In this document: positions 1 through 8,200 of the stretch, one piece after another
How the letters are laid out: the number at the start of each line of letters is the position of its first letter
How positions within the stretch are numbered: the first letter of the stretch is position 1
NCBI GenBank assembly: GCA_947039985.1
Contig: CAMRAP010000013.1
Location: 1-16,432 of the forward strand
Origin: an uncultured Odoribacter sp.
GTDB taxonomy: Bacteria; Bacteroidota; Bacteroidia; Bacteroidales; Marinifilaceae
Reading direction: 5' to 3'
Length of the DNA: 16,432 nt
Translations under genes and position numbers: made by a program
Notes under the pieces: generated by a model
The model's database searches: none
What the model was told of the DNA's origin: nothing
What the model saw: the letters and a program-made list of their open reading frames with translations, nothing else

Positions 1-346
1 TGCATATAACGCTAATCCCAGCAGTATGCAAGTTGCTATCAATAATTTTAAAGAATTGACAGCTGAACATAAAATTCTTATTTTAGGAGAGATGCTTGAA
101 TTGGGAGTTGAAAGTAAAAAAGCGCATCACGATTTACTACAATTAACTTCAAATGGAAAATTTGAATACATATATTTAATTGGGAAAAATTTTGAAGATT
201 ACGCCGATAATACTAACTTTATTGCTTGGTTTAAAGATACAGATTCTTTAATTGATCATTTAAAAGAATGCTCTATAAGCAATGCTTTTATTCTAATAAA
301 AGGATCCAGAGGGAATAAACTTGAACGCATTACAACCTATTTATAA
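1..346 (+). CDS. murF: UDP-N-acetylmuramoyl-tripeptide--D-alanyl-D-alanine ligase (MurF), C-terminal part
   Basis: This is the 3' end of a gene whose start lies left of the window. The frame is open from base 2 and ends at TAA 344-346, giving about 114 residues. MurF is the cytoplasmic ATP-dependent ligase that adds D-Ala-D-Ala to UDP-MurNAc-tripeptide in peptidoglycan precursor synthesis. The fragment begins with AYNANPSSM, the conserved Mur-ligase segment found in MurF as DAYNANPxSM. It then has LGEMLELG followed by a His-rich stretch (compare G-D-M-x-E-L-G in the family), and ends with LIKGSRGNKLE, the usual MurF C-terminal motif. Only the C-terminal Mur ligase domain is visible; the ATP-binding central domain is off-window. 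The Met at base 26 is internal and is not a start. The GT2 gene follows after 8 nt, so the two are probably co-transcribed. Identification rests on motifs I recognise and is firm for a Mur ligase, strong for MurF. Confidence 0.92.
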   Translation, partial: AYNANPSSMQVAINNFKELTAEHKILILGEMLELGVESKKAHHDLLQLTSNGKFEYIYLIGKNFEDYADNTNFIAWFKDTDSLIDHLKECSISNAFILIKGSRGNKLERITTYL

Positions 347-354
347 TATATACC

Positions 355-1086
355 GTGAACGACAGACTGGTTATCATACCTACTTACAATGAAAAAGAGA
401 ATATAGAGAATATCATTCGCTATACATTTTCTTTAAAACCTACTTTTGATATACTCATCATTGAAGACAATTCTCCTGATGGAACAGCTAATATTGTAAA
501 AGAGTTACAGAAAGAATTTTCCAATTTATATATCATTGAACGAAAAGGGAAATTGGGACTAGGAACTGCTTATATTGCTGGTTTTAACTGGGCTTTAGAA
601 CATGAGTATAACTATATCTTTGAGATGGATGCTGATTTTTCACATAACCCTAAAGATTTGGTACATCTACATCAAGCCTGTGTCCAAGGAGCTAATATGT
701 CTATAGGATCTCGCTATGTCACTGGAGTAAATGTAGTGAACTGGCCTATGAGTCGAGTTCTACTTTCTTATTTTGCTTCGAAGTATGTACGTTTTATTAC
801 AGGTATGAAAATCCATGATGCTACAGCAGGCTTTGTTTGTTACACTCGTCAGGTATTAGAAACGATAGATTTAGAACAAATACGATTTAAAGGGTATGCT
901 TTTCAAATTGAAATGAAATTTACGACATCTACATTAGGCTTTCAATTAAAAGAGGTTCCTATTATCTTTACTGATCGTACTTTAGGCACTTCAAAAATGA
1001 GCAAAAGTATCATAAAAGAGGCTGTATTAGGTGTCATTTCTATGAAATTAAGAGCTTTATTGGGTAAGATAAAAGCAAAAAAGTAA
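355..1086 (+). CDS. Dpm1-like polyprenol-phosphate mannosyltransferase (GT2 family)
   Basis: This 243-aa family 2 glycosyltransferase resembles dolichol/polyprenol monophosphomannose synthases, which move a hexose from a GDP- or UDP-sugar to a polyprenyl phosphate at the cytoplasmic membrane face. Visible motifs are the nucleotide-binding IPTYNEKENI (residues 8-17), EDNSPDGT (37-44), the basic/Gly segment RKGKLGLGTAY (63-73), the metal-binding DAD in EMDADFSHNP (90-99), then GSRY, AGFVCY, GYAFQIEMK, and a C-terminal DRxxGxSKM segment. The length fits the soluble form lacking C-terminal membrane helices. The start is GTG at 355, because no ATG precedes the IPTYNE motif and the next Met (91) would destroy the fold. 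It lies 8 nt after murF and 32 nt before the dihydroorotase gene. In Bacteroidota I recall this enzyme next to dihydroorotase commonly, possibly feeding lipid-linked sugars to glycan or protein O-glycosylation. The sugar donor cannot be told from sequence. Confidence 0.88.
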   Translation: MNDRLVIIPTYNEKENIENIIRYTFSLKPTFDILIIEDNSPDGTANIVKELQKEFSNLYIIERKGKLGLGTAYIAGFNWALEHEYNYIFEMDADFSHNPKDLVHLHQACVQGANMSIGSRYVTGVNVVNWPMSRVLLSYFASKYVRFITGMKIHDATAGFVCYTRQVLETIDLEQIRFKGYAFQIEMKFTTSTLGFQLKEVPIIFTDRTLGTSKMSKSIIKEAVLGVISMKLRALLGKIKAKK

Positions 1087-1118
1087 TAATTAGTCGTACA
1101 TATCAAGCATAATAGCAG

Positions 1119-2453
1119 ATGAAAAAACTTATTCTAGGAGGAACATTAGTCAATGAAGGGAAGCTCTTCAAAGCAAATCTTATCATTGAAAATGATAAGA
1201 TTCAACAAATATCTACTAATATTCCAGAGGCTATTTTAGCCGAATCAGAAATTATTGATGCAACAGATTGCTATATTATCCCTGGAGTTATTGACGACCA
1301 AGTACATTTTCGTGAACCAGGATTAACTCATAAAGGAAGTATTGCAGAGGGAAGTCGTGCAGCAGCAGCAGGGGGGATCACTTCTTTTATGGATATGCCA
1401 AATGTATCTCCTCCAACAATCAACCTAGAACGACTAAAAGAGAAACAAGACATAGCTGCTAAGCACTCATTGATCAACTACTCATTCTACCTTGGAGCGA
1501 CAACTAATAATATCGATGAAATTAAACGAGCAGATCCCCATACAACTTGCGGAGTAAAGGTTTTTATGGGATCATCCACAGGAAATATGTTAGTGGATAG
1601 AATATCTGCCTTGGAGCAACTTTTTAGCGAATGTCCTTTACTAATAACAACTCATTGTGAGGACACCCCTATTATCAATAAAAATTTAGCACTATACAAA
1701 GAAAAATATGGCGACGATATTCCGGTAGAATGCCACCCTTTAATTCGTAGTCGAGAAGCATGCATCAAAAGTTCTTCTCTAGCCAGCTCATTGGCACGCA
1801 AATATGACAGTCGCTTACATATATTACACCTTAGTACAGCCGAAGAACTTAGCTTATTAGATACAGGCAAACGAGCTGACAAAAAAATTACTGGCGAGGT
1901 TTGTGTTCATCACCTTTGGTTCAATGATAAAGCCTATACCGAAAAAGGGAGTTTCGTAAAATGGAATCCAGCAATTAAAACAGAAAATGACCGATTAGCC
2001 CTGATAGAAGGGTTAAATCAAGGCATTATTGATGTCGTAGCTACAGACCATGCACCTCACACAATCGCTGAAAAAAGTGGTACATATACCCAATCGGCTA
2101 GTGGTGGGCCAATGGTGCAACACTCCCTACCCACGATGCTAGAATTAGCAGAAAAAGGAGCCATTACTTTTGAAAAAATAGTTGATTCAATGTGCCATGC
2201 ACCAGCTGAACTTTTTGGTATTGAGCATAGAGGTTTCTTGCGTGAAGGCTATAAGGCTGATATCTGTATCTTTCGAAAAAGTCCTTGGACAGTTAACAAA
2301 GAAAATATCCTATATCAATGTGGATGGTCGCCAGTAGAAGGACAAACTTTTACATATCAAATAGATACAACCATAGTAAATGGTAAGATTGCATATCATA
2401 AAGGAGTATTGATGGAAGAGGTTCGAGGTGAACTACTTACTTTCAAACACTAA
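1119..2453 (+). CDS. pyrC: Dihydroorotase (pyrimidine biosynthesis)
   Basis: This complete 444-aa amidohydrolase cyclises N-carbamoyl-aspartate to dihydroorotate, the third step of de novo UMP synthesis, in the cytoplasm. The metal site is visible: DDQVHFREPG (59-68), MDMPN (91-95), a candidate carbamylated Lys147 in GVKVFMGSSTG, His179 in THCED, His237 in HILHLST, and Asp310 in TDHAPH. The C-terminal CGWSPVEG stretch is also typical of the family. The first His of the usual HxH metal pair is Gln61 here. From memory this DDQVHFREPG form is the norm in Bacteroidota dihydroorotases (for example that of Porphyromonas gingivalis), so it is not evidence of inactivity. Hydantoinase or allantoinase are the alternatives, but the DDQVHFREPGLTHK and MDMPN context favours dihydroorotase. 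The start ATG 1119 lacks a clear Shine-Dalgarno, as is usual in this phylum. The stop overlaps the stop of the convergent downstream gene. Confidence 0.93.
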   Translation: MKKLILGGTLVNEGKLFKANLIIENDKIQQISTNIPEAILAESEIIDATDCYIIPGVIDDQVHFREPGLTHKGSIAEGSRAAAAGGITSFMDMPNVSPPTINLERLKEKQDIAAKHSLINYSFYLGATTNNIDEIKRADPHTTCGVKVFMGSSTGNMLVDRISALEQLFSECPLLITTHCEDTPIINKNLALYKEKYGDDIPVECHPLIRSREACIKSSSLASSLARKYDSRLHILHLSTAEELSLLDTGKRADKKITGEVCVHHLWFNDKAYTEKGSFVKWNPAIKTENDRLALIEGLNQGIIDVVATDHAPHTIAEKSGTYTQSASGGPMVQHSLPTMLELAEKGAITFEKIVDSMCHAPAELFGIEHRGFLREGYKADICIFRKSPWTVNKENILYQCGWSPVEGQTFTYQIDTTIVNGKIAYHKGVLMEEVRGELLTFKH

Positions 2454-3418
2454 ATCAAGCAAAAAACAAAACAAACTATCAATAGTAAAACAAACATTAT
2501 TTTTCCAAAAATCAAGCTTCTATTAGTCAAGAAGAACTGAGCATATATAACAGATAAAGGCAGAGCTATCACATATATAAATTCATAATAATCCCCAGGG
2601 ATAAGCAATAGTGATACTATTAGAAAAAACAGTAGAGATATTGAGGTAAGTAAACCTCTTCTACGATTTACAACTAAAATGGAAAATTTTATAAGGATCT
2701 GATACAAAGATACGAGTAAAATCAATGAAAGTATTCCAAGACGCATCCATTCAATAGTAGGTAATTCAGCGACAGGACTACCTAACCATAAATTGTAAAC
2801 AAATATCTCGTAACCCTTTCCTAGGCTATCAGTCCAAAAATAATAGAAATACATAAATATAGCTGGGACTAATAGACCATATAATAATGCAGATAAATCT
2901 TTTAATGTAGAGCGCCCAGAGAAGAAAGATACACACAGAGCCCACAGAATTAAAAGAATAAATTTAGGATAAATTGCCACGGATAATGCTACAAAAAAAC
3001 CAAAATCAAACAATGCTTTATTGCTTTTAATATTATTAATCGCAACTTGAAAACGGTCTATTGCTATTGCCAAAACCAGTACAGCGATAAATAAATTACT
3101 TACACCTAATTTCATAACAACGCCAGATGTCAATAAGACGTAAATCAATGAAGGCAAGGTCGTGGTTTGGTGCAAGAGTTTGAATCTTTCGTTAGTGATA
3201 AAAATCATATAAGCTCCACCAAGTACTACAAGACTTGAACAACCAACAGATAACCAAAAATTAGCCCATCGGCTCATAGAAGTCAAATGAATACCCCCAT
3301 TCATATATGCACCTTCCATAGCAGTTGACAAATTGCCACTAATAAAAGCCATTGCCACCACTAAAAATGGCAATACAATTAGCATATATAAACGCTTTGA
3401 TTTTATAAAATCATTCAT
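2450..3418 (-). CDS. Multi-pass inner-membrane protein, DUF6427-like
   Basis: This 322-aa protein is almost entirely hydrophobic. By eye it has about ten membrane segments, near residues 10-28, 53-74, 86-101, 104-121, 136-150, 152-166, 173-194, 224-247, 255-274, 278-297 and 302-322; neighbouring pairs may merge. The first cytoplasmic stretch is short and basic (KSKR). A central segment, FDFGFFVALSVAIYPKF, followed by a hydrophobic run and a basic S-G-R-S-T-L-K-D loop matches my memory of the DUF6427 family, restricted to Bacteroidota and often found near pyrimidine/purine salvage and glycosyltransferase genes. The function is unknown, and I see no catalytic motif. It is the last gene of the leftward group, 80 nt after purD, with a terminator-like hairpin in between that may lower its expression. 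Its TAG stop (2450-2452) overlaps the stop of the convergent dihydroorotase gene. The membrane-protein call is firm; the family name is from memory and moderately sure. Confidence 0.78.
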   Translation of the reverse strand: MNDFIKSKRLYMLIVLPFLVVAMAFISGNLSTAMEGAYMNGGIHLTSMSRWANFWLSVGCSSLVVLGGAYMIFITNERFKLLHQTTTLPSLIYVLLTSGVVMKLGVSNLFIAVLVLAIAIDRFQVAINNIKSNKALFDFGFFVALSVAIYPKFILLILWALCVSFFSGRSTLKDLSALLYGLLVPAIFMYFYYFWTDSLGKGYEIFVYNLWLGSPVAELPTIEWMRLGILSLILLVSLYQILIKFSILVVNRRRGLLTSISLLFFLIVSLLLIPGDYYEFIYVIALPLSVIYAQFFLTNRSLIFGKIMFVLLLIVCFVFCLI

Positions 3419-3453
3419 ACTTTCTTTTCAAATCATCCATCATTTAAAAATAA

Positions 3454-3491
3454 GGCTATCTAAAAATGAATTGACTTCACATTAGATAGCC
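3454..3491 (-). terminator. Putative intrinsic terminator or attenuating hairpin after purD
   Basis: A perfect 10-bp inverted repeat (GGCTATCTAA at 3454-3463 and TTAGATAGCC at 3482-3491) encloses an 18-nt loop. It lies in the 80-nt gap between the purD stop and the start of the next - strand gene. Read on the - strand, the stem is followed by TTATTTTTAAATG, a T-rich run expected of a Rho-independent terminator. The loop is longer than usual and the T tract is interrupted, so termination may be partial. The position directly after purD supports a role in that direction. There is no comparable T tract on the + strand side. Confidence 0.5.
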
Positions 3492-3498
3492 CCTAATC

Positions 3499-4782
3499 TT
3501 ATTTTTTAAAATTCAATAAATCCTGACCTATATCCTTTCTATAATTCATGTCCTTAAAACATAGCTTTCCAACACTCACATAAGAACATGTTAATGCCTC
3601 CTCCATCTGTTCGCCAAAGGAGCTAACTGCAATAACTCGCCCTCCATTAGTAACAATTTCTCCATCAACTTCTTTTGTACCTGCCTGAAAAACGATACTA
3701 TTTTCAACTTGATCAAAACCAGTAATCACATCCCCTTTCTTGTAGTCGCCAGGATAGCCCCCTGCCACCAACATAACAGTAGCGCAATAGCGATTGTCAA
3801 GTTCAAATTCAACATTTGCTAATTCTCCAGTTGCAGCAGCTACAAACAAATCAATAGCATCCGTTTTTAACCGAGGAATGACCACCTCTGTTTCGGGATC
3901 ACCCATACGTACATTATACTCGATTACTGAAGGCTCACCACCATCATTCATTAAGCCAAAAAAGAGAAATCCTCGAAAGTCAATACCATCTTTTTTCAAT
4001 CCTTCTACCGTTGGTCGAACAATTCGTTCTTCCACCTTTTTATTAAAAACTTCATCTGCAAATGGAACTGGCGAAATAGCTCCCATACCACCAGTATTTA
4101 ACCCCATATCCCCCTCTCCTATTCGCTTATAATCTTTTGCAGACCCTAATATTTTATAAGTTTTCCCATCCGTTATGGCAAATACTGATATTTCTATACC
4201 CCTTAGGAATTCCTCTATCACCACTCTACTACTAGCTGTACCAAACTTCCCCTCTAGCATCTCTTTTAATTCCCTTTGTGCCTCTTGTAAGTCATCAATA
4301 ATCAAGACGCCTTTACCAGCAGCTAAACCATCAGCTTTTAATACATAAGGTGCTTTTAAAGTTGTAAGATAGCCCTGCCCCTTCTCTATATTTTCTGGTG
4401 TAACAGTCATATAACCCGCAGTAGGAATTCCATGACGTACCATAAATTGCTTAGCAAAATCTTTACTGCCTTCTAATATTGCTCCATCCTTACCTGGACC
4501 AAGAATCATCAAATCCTGAAAGCGAGCATCAGCGATAAAAAAATCTCGAACTCCCTCAACCAATGGATCTTCTGGACCAACAACTAATAAATTTATTCCT
4601 TTTTCTGCGATAAAATCAGCTATAGTATTGAAATCAGTCACAGCGATATTTACATTTTCTGCAATACTTGCTGTCCCTGCATTTCCTGGTGCTACATATA
4701 ACTTCTCCAATTTAGGACTTTGAATCATTTTCCACGCTAAAGCATGCTCACGTCCACCACTTCCCAGTAATAGTATTTTCAT
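3499..4782 (-). CDS. purD: Phosphoribosylamine--glycine ligase (GARS)
   Basis: This complete 427-aa ATP-grasp ligase joins phosphoribosylamine and glycine to give GAR, the second step of de novo purine synthesis, in the cytoplasm. Visible motifs are the N-terminal GSGGREHAL loop (8-16), VVGPEDPLVEGV (67-78), the ATP-grasp loop KADGLAAGKGV (149-159), EEFLRGIEISV (190-200), DYKR and GLNTGGMGA (217-235), the metal-binding EYNVRMGDPETE (288-299) and MLVAGGYPG in the C-terminal domain. The length is normal for the monofunctional enzyme, with no fusion to PurM or PurN. The ATG at 4782 places the GSGGREHA loop immediately at the N terminus, as in the family. It lies 160 nt downstream of the giant PKD gene on the same strand, a gap large enough for its own promoter, and 80 nt upstream of the DUF6427-like gene. 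No key residue appears to be missing. Confidence 0.95.
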   Translation of the reverse strand: MKILLLGSGGREHALAWKMIQSPKLEKLYVAPGNAGTASIAENVNIAVTDFNTIADFIAEKGINLLVVGPEDPLVEGVRDFFIADARFQDLMILGPGKDGAILEGSKDFAKQFMVRHGIPTAGYMTVTPENIEKGQGYLTTLKAPYVLKADGLAAGKGVLIIDDLQEAQRELKEMLEGKFGTASSRVVIEEFLRGIEISVFAITDGKTYKILGSAKDYKRIGEGDMGLNTGGMGAISPVPFADEVFNKKVEERIVRPTVEGLKKDGIDFRGFLFFGLMNDGGEPSVIEYNVRMGDPETEVVIPRLKTDAIDLFVAAATGELANVEFELDNRYCATVMLVAGGYPGDYKKGDVITGFDQVENSIVFQAGTKEVDGEIVTNGGRVIAVSSFGEQMEEALTCSYVSVGKLCFKDMNYRKDIGQDLLNFKK

Positions 4783-4858
4783 TCGTTTTAAATTTATTTA
4801 TTTATCAGTTGTATAGAGCGATTCCATTAAAATCATAGCAAAGCACCCATATCGTTTG

Positions 4859-4866
4859 CAAAAATA
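4859..4866 (-). promoter_or_regulatory. Candidate Bacteroidota -7 element upstream of purD
   Basis: The 160-nt gap 4783-4942 between the PKD gene stop and the purD start contains TATTTTTG on the - strand. This matches the Bacteroidota -7 consensus TAnnTTTG and would place transcription start about 70 nt before the purD ATG. The nearest upstream TTG-like -33 candidate (CTTG, 4892-4895) is 25 nt away, longer than the usual spacing of roughly 19-21, so the match is weak and could be chance in AT-rich DNA. Nothing else recognisable was seen in this gap except a short 6-bp hairpin at 4919-4941. Confidence 0.25.
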
Positions 4867-4942
4867 ATAAAAATGCAGTAAAGTATTCATTCAAGCCCTA
4901 GCTATTCTCCATAATAATGCATAAGTTTTTTGATATTATGCC

Positions 4943-5269
4943 TTATTTCCTAAGCAATAGTATTTGCCCTTGTACTGTTTCAATATTTCCAGACATATTG
5001 TTATCACCTGTCCATACATCAGCATTTTCAAAAATAGCTTCAGCACGCCACACATATATTCCTTGTGGCATTTCATCTCCCTGTAAATTAGTTCCATTCC
5101 ATCCCTCTGACGGTTTTCCATTTTCAAGAGCCTGTGTTTCCCATAATTTATTACGATACTGATCATAAATACTACATTTATAATATTGCAATCCCATACC
5201 TATTCCTTTAAATTCGCTTATCTGCCCATTTAAACTATGCGGAATAAATGTGTTTGGAAAATATAAGCC
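4943..5269 (-). other. T9SS type B C-terminal domain (CHU_C / gliding motility-associated) of the 2107-aa protein
   Basis: Residues 2000-2107 begin with LYFPNTFIPHSLN and contain FKGIGMGL, the Y-x-C-x-I-Y-D-x-Y-x-N-K-L-W-E-T strand, PSEGWNGTN, PQGIYVWRAEA and WTGDN, ending in a hydrophobic-basic QILLLRK. These are the hallmarks of the gliding-motility-associated C-terminal domain. By family knowledge it is recognised by the type IX secretion system and, unlike type A signals, tends to need a PorP/SprF partner. A hand count gives 64 of 107 identical positions, without gaps, to the corresponding domain of the upstream paralogue (12414-12734). Confidence 0.88.
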
Positions 5270-8200
5270 TCTAAGCGATACTTCATGTTCAATAGATATA
5301 GAATCTTTACAAGCATATTGACTATAGGCGACTAAGGATAATTCATATTGCCCATTTTCCATAAATTCAAGGTGTCGATTATCAAGCGTATTATTCACTT
5401 CTCCATCCAGTAAATACCAGATACACTCTGTATGATCTTTAGATGTATTTATTAGCTCTACTTTTTGAGGACGCCCTTGTGTTACTTTTTTCTCCATTCC
5501 TGCAATAGGTAAATAGGCTACAGCAATATCAGCCATAAAATCTTCTGGACAACCTTTATCACTTTCAGAATGTAATACGATTTGGTAGTGCAATACACTA
5601 TCCGTATCATTTTCATATATATGTTCCAATGCCGATGTTTGTTCACTGCCATCTCCATAATCCCACATCATTATCGGAGCTCCACCCATAACTCTTGGTA
5701 TATAGGTATATGGTGGACAAAATAGGGTATCCTTTGGCGTAAATTGTATCAACGGACGAGGATGTACGGTTACTGTCTTTTTATATGTTGCTTTACAAAA
5801 AGCAATATTTTCAACTATGATCTCTATGCTTGCTGTGTAATCACCAGCTTTATTATAGCGATGTTTGATTCTTTCTGCAAGACTTTCTGTACTATCCCCT
5901 AGATTCCATTTCCATTGTTGTAAAGCTTGATCAGAAGTAAAACTAAATTCAAAAGAATCTCGATCACATCTCACATCTTCACTCTGTATATTTACATCTG
6001 GCAAAGCCCATACATGAATCCTATCGCTAATTGTATCAAAACCACAACCATTATCAATATACAATAACACCTTATACCAACCAGAATCTTGGTATACATG
6101 ACAAGCATGCCAAGATGTATCACGTACATTGTCATTATCCCCAAAATCCCAATATTTATACGTTACATATAGTGACGTATCCGTCGATACATTATTAAAA
6201 CAAATCTCCTCCCCTACACAAACATTATTTTGGGGGATTTCAAAAAAGGCTTCCAATGTCTGAGCCAATACAGTTAAAGGCTTTGAGACAGTATCAGAAC
6301 CACACGTATTCTTTGCTATTAAGGTTACAATGAACACTTTTGAAGCAGAATCTGACAAATACATATGGTCTTCAGGTTGATAGCCATATTCAAGCTCAGT
6401 TCCATCTCCCATATCCCAAATGAATATAGCATCAGTACCTGATGATATATTTTTAGTTCGTAATGTCAGTGGCGAACAATTCCATTCGTGTTGAAAAGTC
6501 AATCCAGCATCAGGAATAGAACCAACCATAATAGAATCAAACATTTCAGTAGTATTACACATATTATATACTTTAAAACTAATATTATAGGTTGTATCCC
6601 AGAGTCTTGAGTAGTAAATCTGTGGATTATGAGGGAAAAGAGTATCGGAAGTATCTCCATTTCCAAAATCCCAAAAGAACTTCAAATTATGATCGGAATA
6701 TACAGCTGGATCATCTAATGTAATCTTCAATTGAACCTCAGGTCCACAGGCTGCCTGCTTATCCAAAGAAAATTTAGCTTGTGGAGCATCATTTACAATC
6801 TCTATCCGCTGTAAACCAGAAGTATCTACACAATTGTATTCAGATACTGCAATCAGCTGCACATCATAATAGCCATGCCGTTCGTATATATGTACTCCAT
6901 GAGTATCAGTTGTATCCTTTACAGTTTTGTCGCCCCACGCCCAAATATATTTTTCAGCGGTCAAGTCTGTCTCAAATTCAGCCTCTATACCTCGACAATA
7001 TTGTTCTTTTGAAATAAAAGTGGTATTAGGTAACCCATGTACAGTCATCACCACAGCATCACTATTCGTACATTGATTCTTATCGGTAAAATAATATTTT
7101 AAAGTAGTATCTCCTACTTGCTTTGGTACAAACACAGGCGGCACCACCTCTATCCCTTCCCACCAACCTCCAGAGGGTAATCCATTTAATGCTCTAGGGG
7201 CATGATTCAAACACATCTCCATTGCACCTCCTACTTCGACTATCGGAAGAGGATGTACCTTTATTTTTTTTGTATTCGACGTGATACAACTGCCACTCCT
7301 AAAATTATAAGTTAACTCATAATCTCCAGGAAAACTTGGATTAAAATAGTCTTTCCCCTCTTGTTTCACCAACAAATCTTCCGCTTCATCCAATGTCCAA
7401 AAACCTCCTTCTACTTTTGCATCAACTTTTAGAAGAAATAGAGGTTCCAAATGGCATAATGTATCATTTGGAATAGGAGGAATGGGTATAAACTCGTCTA
7501 CTATGATGGAAAACTCTCCAACACCAGGAGCATCACATCCATTCCAAAATTCAGCTTTGACTTGATAAATTCCATGGGTAAAAGATATTTCTGGAAATAT
7601 AGATTCGTCATTGAATCCATCTCCATAGCCTGGTTGTGGGTTTATCGTCCATTTTGCTCTCTGCAAATGATCATTATTTATATCAACTGTCACAGAATCT
7701 GCCATTGCTATGTGGAAAGTTTCACACACATTGGCTATATCTCGTACATTTACCTCAGGTTTAGCATAAGTACGTATCGTATCTGTCAACTCTTGTGTCC
7801 CACAAATATTATTCACACTTAGCTTAATATCATAAAATCCTTGTTCAGAGAAAAGTATACGTGGTGAGTCTGTAAGTGAGTCGTCAGCTCCTTGGAAAGC
7901 CCATCCTTTTTCACCAGAATTTGTATGCGAAATAACACTCCAAGTATAGCTTAACGAATCACCTTTTGAAGTGTTTTCCAAAAGAATATCAGCAGGAATA
8001 CACCCCTCTTGTGGCATTGTAAACGAAGGATTTATTGCATTTTTGATAACATCAATAGTAGAGAAAAGTACTAATGGGGTTCCACACTGTGAACTTGCAG
8101 TCAATGTTAAAGTATAATTGTCATTGTCATTAAAATCAATTCTAGGGATATCCGAATCGGCTCCGAATCCCGGCTTAAAAGTACAGCCAATAGTAGGTGC

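Noticed and set aside
3794..4132. 112-codon open frame on the + strand inside purD
   Set aside because: It lies opposite the conserved purD coding sequence. Its translation is Ser/Pro-rich without any recognisable domain, as expected of an antisense shadow.
4919..4941. 6-bp inverted repeat (GCATAA / TTATGC) just after the giant PKD gene
   Set aside because: The stem is short and AT-rich, and no T run follows on the - strand, so it is not convincing as a terminator.
4917..5166. Short open frames on both strands around 4917-5166
   Set aside because: They overlap the C-terminal sorting domain of the giant PKD protein in other frames. Their translations show no family motif or signal peptide and look like shadows.
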